A DNA stretch of 64,000 nucleotides from Firmicutes bacterium HGW-Firmicutes-11 (GCA_002840285.1 PHAE01000001.1:1-64000), one strand, 5' to 3'; positions 16,248 to 27,072 are shown, numbered from the stretch's first letter. Numbers and translations are program-made. Notes: generated from the sequence alone by a model not told the origin.

Positions 16248-17588
16248 CTAAAGTTCGGGACTTTCATTCACGTTGATCGTCAGGCGGACTTTCTCGATCC
16301 TGCGTTCGGACACTTCTTCGATTTGAAAGATGTAGTTCTCAAATTCGATCGTAGGGTATTCGCTTTTGTCTTCGTCCGGGATCTCTCCGAGGATCTCCAG
16401 GAGAAAACCGCCGAGAGTTTCACTGTTTTCCGACTGAAGGTCCATATCCAGTTCATCGTTCAGATCACTCAAAGAGATCACACCCTCCAGGAGGTACGTG
16501 TTCTCGTCGATTTTCTGGATGTCCGGTTCTTCTTCATCAAATTCATCGTCGATCTCTCCAACGATCTCCTCGATCAGGTCTTCCATCGTTACGATGCCGG
16601 AGAATCCTCCATATTCGTCGATCAGGATCGCGATGTGTTGCTTTGCTGTCTGCAGTTCACGAAACAGATCATCTATCTTCTTGCTTTCCGGTATGAAATA
16701 TGGTTTTCTCAGTATCTTGCGAATATCGATGTTTTCAAATCCGATCGCTTTCGCCTGGATGAGATAATCTTTGATGTTGAGGATGCCGATGATGTTGTCC
16801 ATATCGTCCTCGTACACGGGGATACGGGAATAGCGGAGCTCCATCAGTTCATCCACATATTCTTCTTGCGGGTCGTCGATGTCTATCGTAAACACATCGG
16901 TTCTGGCGGTCATGACCTCGTAGGCAAGTTTGTCGTCGAAAGCAAAGATACTGCTGATCATCCTTGCGCCTTCCTCTTTCAGAAAACCAGTTTCCTGGCC
17001 GACCTCGACCATCGACATGACATCATCTTCGGAAAACTCATCCTCAGTGGTTGTCGTTTTCTGCCTGGTGATCTTTAATAGCACCGTCACGGACCAGGAG
17101 AGCAAAAATACAAATGGTGCCATGACCTTCGACAGGAAAAGAACGATCCTCACCGTCGCCAGCGAGATTTTTAACGCATGCTGCAGTGCCATCCGCTTTG
17201 GATACAATTCTCCGAACACAAGAGAGAAATAGGACAGGATGAGAGTGACGATCACAACGGCAAACTGAGTTCCATACGGGATACCGAGACGAGTGATATA
17301 CATGCCAAGATCATCCGCCATACCGATCGCTGCAACCGCACTGGCCAAGAATCCTGCCAATGTGATAGCGACCTGAATCGTGGAAAGAAAGCGATTCGGT
17401 TCCTCGATCAAGTCAAGCAATAGTTTTGCTTTGACATTTCCTTCCTGACTGAGAATTTTGATTTTATTCTTGTTGACCGAAACGATCGCCATTTCTGAGG
17501 CGGAAAAAAAAGCGTTCAATAAAACCAATAATACCAGAAATACAACTTGTGATCCAATGGGCATACTAGGGTCGGGGCTTGGGTCCAT
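16248..17588 (-). CDS. CNNM/CorC-type transporter (hemolysin C family): DUF21, CBS pair, CorC_HlyC
   Basis: 446 residues. DUF21 membrane domain (residues 10-200; NAFFSASEMAIVSV, FGELYPKRMAL), two CBS repeats (VMTARTDVFTIDID..., YSRIPVYEDDMDNIIGIL, IDEYGGFSGIVTMEDLIEEIVGEI) and a C-terminal FAD-fold-like CorC_HlyC domain. The family moves or senses Mg2+ and related divalent ions. An extended -10 promoter lies just upstream. Ends in TAG, sharing bases with the leader of the Asp23 gene. Confidence 0.92.
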   Translation of the reverse strand: MDPSPDPSMPIGSQVVFLVLLVLLNAFFSASEMAIVSVNKNKIKILSQEGNVKAKLLLDLIEEPNRFLSTIQVAITLAGFLASAVAAIGMADDLGMYITRLGIPYGTQFAVVIVTLILSYFSLVFGELYPKRMALQHALKISLATVRIVLFLSKVMAPFVFLLSWSVTVLLKITRQKTTTTEDEFSEDDVMSMVEVGQETGFLKEEGARMISSIFAFDDKLAYEVMTARTDVFTIDIDDPQEEYVDELMELRYSRIPVYEDDMDNIIGILNIKDYLIQAKAIGFENIDIRKILRKPYFIPESKKIDDLFRELQTAKQHIAILIDEYGGFSGIVTMEDLIEEIVGEIDDEFDEEEPDIQKIDENTYLLEGVISLSDLNDELDMDLQSENSETLGGFLLEILGEIPDEDKSEYPTIEFENYIFQIEEVSERRIEKVRLTINVNESPEL

Positions 17589-17617
17589 GCGTAGTTCCTC
17601 CTTCTTATTGCGGTTTT

Positions 17618-17626
17618 ATTATACCA
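17618..17626 (-). promoter_or_regulatory. Extended -10 promoter before the CorC-family gene
   Basis: TGGTATAAT on the minus strand, a perfect -10 with the TGn extension, about 30 bases before the ATG at 17588. No good -35 is visible. It would let the asp23-to-TVP38 block be expressed independently of upstream genes. Confidence 0.5.
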
Positions 17627-18850
17627 TCAATTCTTTTTGCATACTATAAAATTTTCGTATGCCGGTTCTGCCAGTGGCAGTCGGATCATCTGCTTCGGAT
17701 GAGGCGCTGCGACGAGCAGATTTCCTTCCACATCCGTCATTCCCTCCACCTGCTGAACAAAGCTGACATCGCCCGGACCGAAGACTTCGATCGTGTCGCC
17801 GGTGACGATCTTGTTTCTCTGTTGGATCAGGGCAGTCCTTGTGACTGGATCATAGTCTTTCACCAACCCCAAAAATGTGGATTCCCTCACATACTGACTG
17901 GTTTCATAATTTTGGCCGCCCTCATCCGGTCTTCCGTAGAAAAAACCTGTCGAATAGAGTCGATGGCTTGCCCGGTTCAGATCCTGCAACCAGGATTCTT
18001 CCACCCGATAGGTTTCCGGCGAACTGTAATAAGCATCGATCGCCTTGCGATAGGCGCCGACGACCGATGCCACATAATAAAGACTTTTAGATCTTCCTTC
18101 GATCTTCAGCGAGTCCAAACCGGAACGTATCAGATCCGGAATGTGCTCGATCATGCACAGGTCCTTTGCATTCATGATGTAGGCGCCCCGTTCATTCTCT
18201 TCGATCGGGTAGAACTCTCCGGGACGCTGCTCCTCCACCAGTTGGTACTTCCAACGGCAAGGATGGGTACACTCCCCTTGATTGGCATCTCTTCCGGTCA
18301 TCGCATTGGACAAAAGGCATCGTCCGGAGTAAGAAATGCACATGGCACCATGGACGAAGGCTTCCAGCTCAACATCATCCCCAGATTTTTCTCTTATTTC
18401 TCGTATTTCGTTCAACGATAATTCTCTGGCTAAAACGATCCTCCGGATCCCTGCTTGTTTCCAGAAAGCGACTGACATGTGGTTTGTCGTGTTCGATTGG
18501 GTGCTTAGATGAAGTGTCGCCTCTGGCATTCTCTTTCGGATGAGATGGATGACGCCTGGATCAGAAACGATGTAACCATCCATGGGGATATGGGAAATGG
18601 CGTCTATATACGCGGAAATGCCGTCGATATCTTCATTGTGGGCGAAGACATTCAACGTCAAATAGATCCGCTTTCCACTCTTATGCACAAAAGCTGATGC
18701 TTCCTTTAGTTGTTCCGGATCAAAGTTTCCGGCACTGGCGCGCAGACCGAAGGCTTCGCCTCCCACATACACCGCATCCGCGCCGTATGCAATGGCTATC
18801 CGCAGTTTTTCCGGATCACCTGCCGGCGCCAGCAATTCGATTTGTTTCAT
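17627..18850 (-). CDS. U32-family peptidase / tRNA hydroxylation protein (TrhP-like)
   Basis: About 407 residues. The U32 signature is clear: ELLAPAGDPEKLRIAIAYGADAVYVGGEAFGLRASAGNF at the N-terminus and ELEAFVHGAMCISYSGRCLLSNAMTGRDANQGECTHPCRW, including the cysteines proposed to bind an Fe-S cluster. Close relatives (TrhP, YrrN/YrrO) use prephenate to hydroxylate U34 of tRNA; older annotation is collagenase-like protease. ATG at 18850 has GAGG five bases upstream, unlike the TTG at 18868. Follows mltG directly. Confidence 0.9.
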   Translation of the reverse strand: MKQIELLAPAGDPEKLRIAIAYGADAVYVGGEAFGLRASAGNFDPEQLKEASAFVHKSGKRIYLTLNVFAHNEDIDGISAYIDAISHIPMDGYIVSDPGVIHLIRKRMPEATLHLSTQSNTTNHMSVAFWKQAGIRRIVLARELSLNEIREIREKSGDDVELEAFVHGAMCISYSGRCLLSNAMTGRDANQGECTHPCRWKYQLVEEQRPGEFYPIEENERGAYIMNAKDLCMIEHIPDLIRSGLDSLKIEGRSKSLYYVASVVGAYRKAIDAYYSSPETYRVEESWLQDLNRASHRLYSTGFFYGRPDEGGQNYETSQYVRESTFLGLVKDYDPVTRTALIQQRNKIVTGDTIEVFGPGDVSFVQQVEGMTDVEGNLLVAAPHPKQMIRLPLAEPAYENFIVCKKN

Positions 18851-18864
18851 AGTATCCTCTTTTT

Positions 18865-19908
18865 TCAATTGTCGATGTAGATCGCCTTGTTTCTCAAATG
18901 CTCATCAAAAGTGATCGAGAAAACATGGGAACCGTCTCCTTTGGCCAAAAAGTAAAGATAATCGCTCTCGGTCGGCCAAAGAGCAGCATCGATGGATTCA
19001 ATGCCGGGAGAACAGATCGGTGTCGGAGGAAGACCGGAAACGATATAGGTATTGTATGGGGAGTCGATCTGCGTATCTTTGATGCTTAAAACCGGCTTCT
19101 GTTCCCCTAAAATATACTGAACTGTAGCGCAGGACTGGAGGGGCATTGCGATCGCCAGCCGGTTATGGAACACACCGGAGATGATCGGCCTGTCTTCTGA
19201 GACCACGGCTTCCCTCTCGATGACGGATGCTAAGGTGATGACTTCACGGACGCTCATCCCCAGCTCTTCTGCTCTGGCATAGTGTTCGTCTGAAAATACG
19301 GTTTCGAATTGACGGAGCATACGGTCTATGATCTCTCTCTCCGTTGCGCCGGAAAAAACTTCATAGGTTTCCGGGTAGAGGAACCCTTCCAATTGGTTTT
19401 CATCCGCCGGGATCCCCTCCAGAAAACGATAGTCAAAGTTGCCTGATTTTAGTTCCTTCAAGAAGTTTTCTGGCTCGATCAATCCCTTTTCCTGCAACGC
19501 TGCCAACGTTCTTCGGATGTCGTACCCTTCCGGAATGGTGAACCGAACTGTCTCATCCTGTCCTATCAGCAGCTTGTCAAAAATATCGTTCAAACTCATG
19601 CTGGCAGAGAGTGTGTATTTTCCTGCTCTGTATTTGCCATCGTTTCCTTTGATCCTGGATGCGATCGCAAAAAAATCAGAATCCCGAATGACGCCATTCG
19701 CTTCCAATATCCCTCCGATCCCCTTCGTTCCGGTGCCCTGCGGCACAGTAACTTCAATGGTTTCTGTGGCTGCTGGATCAAATGCGGCCAAACCTTGCGT
19801 CCAGTAGGAACGCAAGACAAAACCGCCAACCAAAACCAGCAGGATAATGATTGACAATAATGTTATTATGTAAATTCGTACATTGCTTTTACGTTTTCGT
19901 TTTACCAT
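18865..19908 (-). CDS. mltG: Endolytic transglycosylase MltG
   Basis: 347 residues. A basic N-terminus and one transmembrane helix (IYIITLLSIIILLVLVGGFVL) anchor a periplasm-facing YceG domain. The catalytic region is ITLASVIEREAVVSEDRPIISGVFHNRL with the expected glutamate, followed by IDSPYNTYIVSGLPPTPICSPG. It cuts nascent glycan strands and sets their length. GAGGACACC precedes the start. Confidence 0.95.
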   Translation of the reverse strand: MVKRKRKSNVRIYIITLLSIIILLVLVGGFVLRSYWTQGLAAFDPAATETIEVTVPQGTGTKGIGGILEANGVIRDSDFFAIASRIKGNDGKYRAGKYTLSASMSLNDIFDKLLIGQDETVRFTIPEGYDIRRTLAALQEKGLIEPENFLKELKSGNFDYRFLEGIPADENQLEGFLYPETYEVFSGATEREIIDRMLRQFETVFSDEHYARAEELGMSVREVITLASVIEREAVVSEDRPIISGVFHNRLAIAMPLQSCATVQYILGEQKPVLSIKDTQIDSPYNTYIVSGLPPTPICSPGIESIDAALWPTESDYLYFLAKGDGSHVFSITFDEHLRNKAIYIDN

Positions 19909-19926
19909 GGTGTCCTCAATTGATAG

Positions 19927-19953
19927 AAACGGGGCGTTGGATCCGCCCCGTTT
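19927..19953 (-). terminator. GC-rich hairpin after efp
   Basis: AAACGGGGCG-GATCCAA-CGCCCCGTTT, a perfect 10-bp stem between the efp stop codon and mltG. The T-run after it is poor (CTATC), so it may only attenuate read-through or protect mRNA ends. Confidence 0.5.
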
Positions 19954-19956
19954 GCT

Positions 19957-20517
19957 TTATTTCGATCGTGAGAGATAGTCGCCCGTACGGGTGTCGATCA
20001 ATATAGTTTCTCCCTCTTCAATGAAGATCGGAACGTGGACGACAGCTCCAGTTTCAACAGTGGCTGCCTTCGTTACATTAGTTGCCGTATCCCCTTTGAC
20101 GCCGGGCTCCGTTTCGATGACTTTGAGATTTACGAAGTTTGGCGGTTCTACCAGAAATGCCTTGTCCTTGTAGAATTTTATAGTAGCTATGTCGTTTTCT
20201 CTCAGGTACATTATGGCATCTTCCACCTGGTCTGCCATCAGCGGCACCTGGTCGTAGGTTTCCGCATCCATGAAGTAATACAGTTCCCCGTCAGAATAAA
20301 GGTACTGCATCTGCTTCGTTTCGATGTGGGCTTTGGGAAATTTGTCGTTGGGGTTGAATGCTTCATCACGGATCGCACCAGTCAGAATGTTCTTGTATTT
20401 TGTACGAACAAAAGCAGCGCCCTTTCCTGGTTTCACGTGCTGGAAATCGATGATGACATGAGGCTCGCCGTTGATTTCGAACGTGTTGCCTTTTCTAAAT
20501 TCGCTTGCGTAGATCAT
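19957..20517 (-). CDS. efp: Translation elongation factor P
   Basis: 186 residues, three-domain EF-P. Domain I carries [19 protein letters not shown], whose loop lysine is the usual site of post-translational modification; domain III ends with [14 protein letters not shown] rescues ribosomes stalled at polyproline. It stands behind the M24 peptidase, a common pairing in Firmicutes. No spoIIIA genes follow, in contrast to Bacillus. Confidence 0.97.
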   Translation of the reverse strand: MIYASEFRKGNTFEINGEPHVIIDFQHVKPGKGAAFVRTKYKNILTGAIRDEAFNPNDKFPKAHIETKQMQYLYSDGELYYFMDAETYDQVPLMADQVEDAIMYLRENDIATIKFYKDKAFLVEPPNFVNLKVIETEPGVKGDTATNVTKAATVETGAVVHVPIFIEEGETILIDTRTGDYLSRSK

Positions 20518-20548
20518 GGGTGCTTCCTCCGTTTTCTTCGTCTCTTTT

Positions 20549-21616
20549 CTAGAGTACGATCAATTCCTTTTCTGACTTTGTCTTATTTATTATAGTGGAA
20601 TCCGTCACAAATGCCAAGTCCTCAATTCGTACCCCGAATTTGCCCGGCAAATAGATTCCAGGCTCTATAGTGACCACCATGTTTTCCACTAACAGCTCTT
20701 CGCTTTTTTTGTTGAGAGTCGGAGCTTCGTGGATCTCCAAGCCGACGCCATGCCCTGTCCCGTGACCAAACGCCGCTCCAAAGCCGGCCTCTTCGATCAC
20801 ATCCCTTGCTGCACGATCCGCTTCTTTGCCGCTCATGTTGGCTCTGATTGCATTGCATGCGGCTTTCTGTGCCTGCAGTACAATGTCATACACCTGTCGC
20901 TGCTCATCGGATGGTTTCCCGATGACCACGGTTCTGGTCATATCAGAGCAGTACCCGTCAACGATGCACCCAAAGTCCAAAGTCACAAAATCACCGGTTT
21001 CGATCCCTCTGCTCGTTGGTCCCCCATGAGGAAGCGAAGTCCGCGGTCCAGAAACACAGATCGTCTCAAACGAAAGTGCTTCCGCTCCCTGTTCCCGCAA
21101 GAAACGTTCGATCTCCCAGGCAAGTTCCAGTTCGGTTCGCCCGGGCCGGATCCTCGTCAGCATATGTGAAAAGCAAAGATCGGTCAGTTCTTGCGCTCTG
21201 CTGATCGACTTGCGTTCAGAAGCATCCTTGATCATCCGAAGCGCTTCCGGTATTCCGTCGCCAGGAACCAAAGGAAGCTTTGTCTTATCCACAAGTTCCC
21301 GGTAATATCCATGAGAAATCGTCTTTTCTTCCACGGCCAACGTACTTGGCTGCAATTCGGTCAGAAAGGAAAAGAGACTTACCGAGTCTCCGGTCACGAC
21401 GACCTGAGCTTCTGGGACGGTTTCCCTGGCTGCTTCCTCGTATCGGAAGTCGGTCACAAGAAAAAAATCTTGTTCCGTGACGACGCATTGACACTCAGTG
21501 GAGCGAAACCCAGTAAAGTAGAAAAGGTTTTCGCTCTTGGAGATCAAAAGCGCATCGATCTGACGTTCCAGAAGTGTTTTTCTGAGTTGCTTTAAACGAT
21601 CACTCTTGTGGTCCAA
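20549..21616 (-). CDS. Xaa-Pro aminopeptidase, M24 family
   Basis: 355 residues. The pita-bread metal ligands are present: the two Asp in [18 protein letters not shown], His in [14 protein letters not shown], and Glu in [19 protein letters not shown]. It removes N-terminal residues preceding proline. The start is TTG at 21616 with AGGTG seven bases upstream and a 17-base overlap with the YlbF gene. Ends in TAG. Confidence 0.92.
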   Translation of the reverse strand: MDHKSDRLKQLRKTLLERQIDALLISKSENLFYFTGFRSTECQCVVTEQDFFLVTDFRYEEAARETVPEAQVVVTGDSVSLFSFLTELQPSTLAVEEKTISHGYYRELVDKTKLPLVPGDGIPEALRMIKDASERKSISRAQELTDLCFSHMLTRIRPGRTELELAWEIERFLREQGAEALSFETICVSGPRTSLPHGGPTSRGIETGDFVTLDFGCIVDGYCSDMTRTVVIGKPSDEQRQVYDIVLQAQKAACNAIRANMSGKEADRAARDVIEEAGFGAAFGHGTGHGVGLEIHEAPTLNKKSEELLVENMVVTIEPGIYLPGKFGVRIEDLAFVTDSTIINKTKSEKELIVL

Positions 21617-21938
21617 GGCGAATCACCTCTCCCAGGATGCCATAAACATCAGAAACCAGGCGGGTAAATGCAAACTCGGCCTGCAGATACTGGGCCGCCA
21701 GCGGATCTTTGAGCAGGATCTGATATAGATTCTGGATCTGCTCCATCATGTCGGACCCCATCTCCCCGCCAAGGACCTGCTGGGCCTGGAGTTGAAATTG
21801 TTTTGCTTGAAAATCGTTGATGCTGGCTGACAAGTCATCGTTTTCCGAGACTTTTTCTTTCAACGCAAGATAGGTCGTATATTCCGGAGACTCTTTCAGT
21901 GCTCTGGCCAGTGCGTGGGCTTCATCGTAAACATTCAT
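21600..21938 (-). CDS. YlbF/YmcA-family protein
   Basis: 112 residues, mostly helical and Gln-rich in the middle (QAKQFQLQAQQVLGG), matching the com_ylbF family. In Bacillus YlbF and YmcA act with YaaT on RNase Y-dependent mRNA maturation. Here it follows RNase J by two bases, which supports an RNA-decay link. Confidence 0.82.
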   Translation of the reverse strand: MNVYDEAHALARALKESPEYTTYLALKEKVSENDDLSASINDFQAKQFQLQAQQVLGGEMGSDMMEQIQNLYQILLKDPLAAQYLQAEFAFTRLVSDVYGILGEVIRLGPQE

Positions 21939-21940
21939 TG

Positions 21941-23620
21941 CTACACCTCCAAAAAGATTGGCAGAATCACCGGATTCCGCTTCGTGGTCTGATAGATATG
22001 GTTCTGTAAATCGTTGCGCACCGCGTTTTTCATGGCTGGCCAGTCCTTTTTACGGTCTTTCTTGAAACGGTTCAAAGTGGCTTCCACAACGTTGCGGGCA
22101 GAGGCGATCATCTCCTCTGATTCTCTGACATAAACGAACCCTCTGGAAATGATGTCCGGACCGGACACCACTTCTCCGGTGGCTTTGTCGATGGCGGCGA
22201 CGACCATGATCAGTCCCCCCTCAGAAAGCAGCTTACGGTCGCGCAGAACGATGTTTCCTACATCCCCCACGCCCAAACCGTCAACGTACACCGCGCCTCC
22301 CGGAACCGACTCTTTTGCTTTGACGACCTGATTTTTCCGAATGTTCAACACCTCACCGTTTTCCATCACAAAGATGTTGCTCTTTGGCATTCCCAAAGAT
22401 TCGGCAATCAATCCATGCTGACGCAGATGTCTGTATTCCCCGTGGACCGGCATGAAGAACTTGGGTTTGATCAACGTATGGATCAGTTTCAATTCTTCGG
22501 CACAGGCGTGGCCGGATACATGGATGTCTGCGATATCGGAATAAATCACCTCTGCACCTTTTGCAAACAGACGGTTGACGATGTTGGATACCGTTTTTTC
22601 ATTGCCTGGAATCGGTGAAGAAGAAAGAATGACCACATCGCCTCGTTTGATCTGCAGCATTTTATGCTCGTTGGTGGCCATTCGCGACAGAGCTGACATG
22701 GGTTCCCCCTGGCTTCCGGTCGTTATGATCACGATCTCCGAGTCTTTCATACCTTTCGTCTTGTTGATGTCGACGATGACATTGGGCGGTATGTTGAGAT
22801 ATCCCAGTTCTGTTGCGATGTTGACGACGTTCACCATGCTCCTGCCGGAGATGGCGACCTTTCGATTGAACATGACGGCGGTATCGATGATTCGCTGTAC
22901 ACGATAGACATTGGACGAAAAGGTCGCTACCAAGATCCGATTTTCACAGGTCCTGAAAATGTTTTCCAATGCTGTACCGACGGTCCTCTCGGAAGGAGTA
23001 TATCCTTTGCGTTCCGAATTGGTGCTGTCACCCAACATAAGCAACACGCCACGCTCTCCCAGCTTTGCCAGCCGGAGAAAATCCATCGGTTCGCCTTCCA
23101 GCGGGGTATAATCGATTTTGAAATCCCCTGTGTGGAAAATCAAACCCGCCGGTGTGTCGATGGCCAGAGCGAGGGAGTCGGCGATGGAATGGGTGTTTCG
23201 TATCGTTTCGATCTTGAATTCCCCGATTTTCAGTGTTTGTCCTGCCTTGATGGGGTTAAGTTTGGCTTTGATGCCATGCTCCTTCAATTTGTTTGCGACC
23301 AGACCGATGGCAAGCCGGGTGCCGTAGATCGGCACATCGATCTCCTTCAGAAGATACGGGATCCCGCCGATGTGGTCCTCATGTCCATGGGTCAGGATCA
23401 TGCCCTTGATTTTTTCCTTGTTTTTGATGAGATAGCTGAAATCCGGTATCACGATATCGATGCCGAACATCTCATCATCGGGAAAGGACAGGCCGCAGTC
23501 GATGATCAGGATGTCATTTTTGTGTTCCAGAACCGTCAGGTTCTTCCCTACCTCGTTCAGCCCACCCAAAGGTATCAGCTTCACAGCTGAGTTGTCCTTG
23601 AAGGTCTCTGTCAATTTCAA
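21941..23620 (-). CDS. Ribonuclease J
   Basis: 559 residues, full length. Metallo-beta-lactamase motifs LTHGHEDHIGGIPYLL and HTGDFKIDYTPLEG, and the beta-CASP motifs LMLGDSTNSERKGYT, TTGSQGEPMSALSRMA and HVSGHACAEELKLI are present. It is a 5'-3' exonuclease and endonuclease of mRNA decay. The start is TTG with AAAGGA eight bases upstream. Ends in TAG. Confidence 0.95.
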   Translation of the reverse strand: MKLTETFKDNSAVKLIPLGGLNEVGKNLTVLEHKNDILIIDCGLSFPDDEMFGIDIVIPDFSYLIKNKEKIKGMILTHGHEDHIGGIPYLLKEIDVPIYGTRLAIGLVANKLKEHGIKAKLNPIKAGQTLKIGEFKIETIRNTHSIADSLALAIDTPAGLIFHTGDFKIDYTPLEGEPMDFLRLAKLGERGVLLMLGDSTNSERKGYTPSERTVGTALENIFRTCENRILVATFSSNVYRVQRIIDTAVMFNRKVAISGRSMVNVVNIATELGYLNIPPNVIVDINKTKGMKDSEIVIITTGSQGEPMSALSRMATNEHKMLQIKRGDVVILSSSPIPGNEKTVSNIVNRLFAKGAEVIYSDIADIHVSGHACAEELKLIHTLIKPKFFMPVHGEYRHLRQHGLIAESLGMPKSNIFVMENGEVLNIRKNQVVKAKESVPGGAVYVDGLGVGDVGNIVLRDRKLLSEGGLIMVVAAIDKATGEVVSGPDIISRGFVYVRESEEMIASARNVVEATLNRFKKDRKKDWPAMKNAVRNDLQNHIYQTTKRNPVILPIFLEV

Positions 23621-23636
23621 TGTTATGTTCCTTTCT

Positions 23637-26108
23637 CTATTTTACGACAATATTCAGGAGCTTGCCTGGAACAGGTATCATCTTCACGACTTGCCTACCT
23701 TCCAGTAACGCTCCTACTTTTGGGTTTGCAAGGGTCTCTTCCAAAAACGCTTCTTTGGACAGCCCGCTTGCTACGTATATTTTTTCTTTTCCTTTTCCAT
23801 TGATTTGAACGACGATTTCCACTTCGTCTTTTATAGTTGCCTTTTCATCATAGGTCGGCCACGGTTCCTTATAGAGTGAACCGGCGTGACCTAGCTGCTC
23901 CCACATTTCTTCACAGATATGAGGTGTGAATGGTGCAAGGACCAAAACCAGCGACTCCACTGCATGGCGCAACAATCCTTCGTTTCTCTCTCTTACCGTC
24001 TTGTATCGGTAAAGTTCGTTGACCAGGATCATGACAGCAGACAAGGCGGTATTGAAATTGAAGCGATTCCCCAGATCTTCTGTTACCTTTTTGATCGCGC
24101 TGTGCAGGTGGTAAGCCAGTTCCTTGTCATCTTCAGTGGCAACCGTATATTCCTTTGGCGCATCCTTCAGTTCATCACGTAGTTCGAAAACCAAACGGTA
24201 GACACGGTTCAGGAAGCGGAAGCTTCCTTCCACACCAGCATCGGACCATTCCAGCTCTTTTTCCGGCGGCGCCGCAAAAAGAATGAACAATCTGGCCGTG
24301 TCCGCTCCGTATTTCTGGATGATCTCCTCCGGGCTTACCACGTTTCCTTTCGACTTGGACATTTTCGTACCGTCTTTTAGCACCATTCCCTGTGTCAACA
24401 GGTTGGTAAAAGGCTCAACCGATGGCGCGTATCCGATGTCATATAGGAATTTATTGAAAAATCTTGCGTATAAAAGGTGCAGGATCGCATGTTCTACTCC
24501 ACCGATGTATTGATCTACCGGCATCCAATACTTTGCCTTGTCTTTGTCCCAGATCTCCATTTCGTTCTTCGCATCGGTATACCGCAGAAAATACCAGGAG
24601 GAATCCAGGAAGGTGTCCATGGTATCGATCTCTCTGGTCGCCTTACCTCCGCAGGTCGGGCATTCGGCTTCCAGGAAGGTCTTGCTTGTGGTCAGCGGCG
24701 ACTCTCCCTTGCCAGTGAATTCCACATCGGTCGGGAGAAGAACCGGTAGGTTTTCCAGCCGCTCCGGGACCCAGCCGCAGTGATCGCAGTGAAGCATAGG
24801 AATCGGCGCGCCCCAATAGCGCTGCCTTGAGATCAGCCAATCCCGCAATCTGAAGTTCACCGTCTTTTTCCCGATGTTCTCTTTCTCCAGATATTGATTG
24901 ATCTGTTCGATAGCGGTCTCGCTGTCCAAACCGTCAAAAGGCCCTGAATTGATCAGCTTTCCTTCGGAAACAAATGCCTCTTTTAAATCATAAAGATCGA
25001 TCGTATCGTCGCAAGGGTCAATGACCGGAACGATGGGGATCTCATACTTGACGGCAAAGTCAAAATCTCTCTGGTCATGGGCCGGAACCGCCATGATGGC
25101 GCCGGTGCCGTAGTCCATCAAAACATAGTTCGCAATGTAGATCGGAACTTCTTTTCCATTCATCGGATTGACCGCATACCTGCCGATGAAAAGACCTTCC
25201 TTTTCCAGCGTGGTTGAAGTACGATCGATATCAGACAGATATTGAACCTTTTTTCGGAAGTCTGCGACTTGATTCTGATACTCTGTTCCCGCTACGAGCT
25301 TCTCGACATAAGGATGTTCGGGAGAAAGAACCATATAAGTCACGCCAAACAGCGTGTCCGGACGCGTGGTGAATATGCGCATCGTTTCTGCGAAGCCGGA
25401 AATAGGGAAGTCAACTTCTGCGCCGATGCTTTTTCCGATCCAGTTCCGCTGCATCGTCTTTACTTTCGTTGGCCACCCGTCCAGGCCGTCCATGTCATTA
25501 AGCAGTCGTTCTGCGTAATCAGTGATCTTGAGATACCATTGCTCCAGATCTTTTTTCCCTACCGGGGTATGGCAACGTTCGCAGCCACCCTCGACGACCT
25601 GCTCGTTGGCAAGCACTGTCTGGCAGGACGGACACCAGTTGACAGGATTTTTCTTTTTATACGCCAAGCCATGATTGAAAAATTGAATGAAGATCCACTG
25701 CATCCACTTGTAGTAATCCGGATGACAGGTTGCCACTTCTCTCTCCCAATCATAACTAAAACCCAAAGTTTTCAGCTGTTCGCGCATTTCGGTGATATTG
25801 TCCCATGTCCAGACGTTCGGATGTATCCCATTTTTGATCGCTGCGTTTTCTGCCGGCAAGCCAAAGGAGTCCCATCCCATGGGATGGAGAACGTTTTTAC
25901 CTTTCATCGTAAGGTGTCTTGCGATCACGTCTCCAATGGAATAATTGCGGACGTGACCCATGTGAAGCTTTCCTGAGGGATATGGAAACATTTCCAGGAG
26001 ATAGAATTTGTCTCTTCCGGGCTCTTCTGTCGTTTGGAACTGTTGGGTCTTTTCCCAATGGGTCTGCCACTTTTTTTCGATCTCAGTAAAATTGTAATTG
26101 GCCTGCAT
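23637..26108 (-). CDS. leuS: Leucyl-tRNA synthetase
   Basis: 823 residues. HIGH-type motif as [21 protein letters not shown] as [12 protein letters not shown], zinc-type cysteines [21 protein letters not shown], and an editing domain with [19 protein letters not shown] and [15 protein letters not shown]. No T-box leader is possible, since only 23 bases separate it from rsfS. Ends in TAG, so constant amber suppression would extend it. Confidence 0.98.
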   Translation of the reverse strand: MQANYNFTEIEKKWQTHWEKTQQFQTTEEPGRDKFYLLEMFPYPSGKLHMGHVRNYSIGDVIARHLTMKGKNVLHPMGWDSFGLPAENAAIKNGIHPNVWTWDNITEMREQLKTLGFSYDWEREVATCHPDYYKWMQWIFIQFFNHGLAYKKKNPVNWCPSCQTVLANEQVVEGGCERCHTPVGKKDLEQWYLKITDYAERLLNDMDGLDGWPTKVKTMQRNWIGKSIGAEVDFPISGFAETMRIFTTRPDTLFGVTYMVLSPEHPYVEKLVAGTEYQNQVADFRKKVQYLSDIDRTSTTLEKEGLFIGRYAVNPMNGKEVPIYIANYVLMDYGTGAIMAVPAHDQRDFDFAVKYEIPIVPVIDPCDDTIDLYDLKEAFVSEGKLINSGPFDGLDSETAIEQINQYLEKENIGKKTVNFRLRDWLISRQRYWGAPIPMLHCDHCGWVPERLENLPVLLPTDVEFTGKGESPLTTSKTFLEAECPTCGGKATREIDTMDTFLDSSWYFLRYTDAKNEMEIWDKDKAKYWMPVDQYIGGVEHAILHLLYARFFNKFLYDIGYAPSVEPFTNLLTQGMVLKDGTKMSKSKGNVVSPEEIIQKYGADTARLFILFAAPPEKELEWSDAGVEGSFRFLNRVYRLVFELRDELKDAPKEYTVATEDDKELAYHLHSAIKKVTEDLGNRFNFNTALSAVMILVNELYRYKTVRERNEGLLRHAVESLVLVLAPFTPHICEEMWEQLGHAGSLYKEPWPTYDEKATIKDEVEIVVQINGKGKEKIYVASGLSKEAFLEETLANPKVGALLEGRQVVKMIPVPGKLLNIVVK

Positions 26109-26131
26109 CTTTGGATCCTCCCGATCGTTGT

Positions 26132-26476
26132 CTATTCTTCAAGAGCCAGGAAGTTTCCATCGCCCCATATTTTTTCGATGTTGTAACGGCTGCGTTGCTC
26201 CGCCGAGAAAATGTTGACCAAAATATCGCCGTAGTCAAGCAGGATCCATCCGGATCCACGCCGACCCTCTGTATTTTTTGCGACGATTCCCTCCTTGGCA
26301 AACTGATCGATGATCTCGCCGGACAAAGTCCCGATCTGACGCTCAGATCCTCCGGTGGCGATCACCAGATAGTCGGCGAAGGAAGACTTCTCCTGAATAT
26401 CGATCACGACAAGATCGGTGGCCTTCTTATCCGATAGTATCTTTGCTGCTTTCAGTGCGATTTCTTTGTTGTTCAT
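26132..26476 (-). CDS. rsfS: Ribosomal silencing factor RsfS
   Basis: About 114 residues, the DUF143 family. Core [39 protein letters not shown] and [34 protein letters not shown] are intact. It binds uL14 and blocks subunit joining when nutrients are scarce. ATG at 26476 has AAAGGA upstream; the track start lies inside yqeK. Ends in TAG. Confidence 0.95.
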   Translation of the reverse strand: MNNKEIALKAAKILSDKKATDLVVIDIQEKSSFADYLVIATGGSERQIGTLSGEIIDQFAKEGIVAKNTEGRRGSGWILLDYGDILVNIFSAEQRSRYNIEKIWGDGNFLALEE

Positions 26477-27063
26477 AAACAATCCTTTCTTGATTCGGTG
26501 ATAATAGTATGGATCCAAGCCATTGCGGCTTCTGTATCTTGGTCCAGCTGTTTTCCTCTGTCTTTGACATAGCGTATGGTCGATTCCATTGCCATAAGAC
26601 AGGCGCGGTCCAGGTCCTCGTCGGCAGTTCTCCGGATCTCTTCCACCCCGGGATAATTCCTGGATGGCTCGATGGCGTCTGCTACATAGATGATCTTTTC
26701 CAGCAATGACATGCCTTTACGTCCCGTGGTGTGGAAGGAAACCGCGTTGAGCACTTCTTTGTCCTGAATACCAAACTCTTTTTGCAGCATTGCTGCTGCT
26801 ATTTTCCCATGAGAGAGATCGGGAGCATCCCGATACCGTTCCGGCAAATCGTACGCAACCAAAAATTGGTTCAACTCTTCGTTCGTGTACTCCCTTGCCA
26901 TGTCATGACATCGTGCGGCGAGGACGGCTTTTTCGCTATCTTCTTTATATCGTTCGGCGAGCCGGATCGCTTCGGCAACGACCCCTGTCGTGTGGACCCG
27001 CCTTTTATTCGTTACGTGATGATCGAGAAAAATCTCAATTTCCTTTGCAATTTGGTTTTGCAT
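26473..27063 (-). CDS. yqeK: YqeK-type HD-domain diadenosine tetraphosphate hydrolase
   Basis: 196 residues. HD motif residues are seen in RVHTTGVVAEAIRLAERY and AARCHDMAREY, with GRKGMSLLEKIIYVADAIEPSRNYPGVEEIR, the YqeK hallmark. The family hydrolyses Ap4A symmetrically. No Shine-Dalgarno precedes the ATG; a strong promoter would place transcription start within a few bases of it, so the message may be leaderless. Overlaps rsfS by four bases. Confidence 0.93.
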   Translation of the reverse strand: MQNQIAKEIEIFLDHHVTNKRRVHTTGVVAEAIRLAERYKEDSEKAVLAARCHDMAREYTNEELNQFLVAYDLPERYRDAPDLSHGKIAAAMLQKEFGIQDKEVLNAVSFHTTGRKGMSLLEKIIYVADAIEPSRNYPGVEEIRRTADEDLDRACLMAMESTIRYVKDRGKQLDQDTEAAMAWIHTIITESRKDCL

Positions 27064-27072
27064 AACTTATAT

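Noticed and set aside
23637-26108. T-box leader for leuS or aspS
   Set aside because: The gaps upstream (23 and about 10 bases) are far too short.
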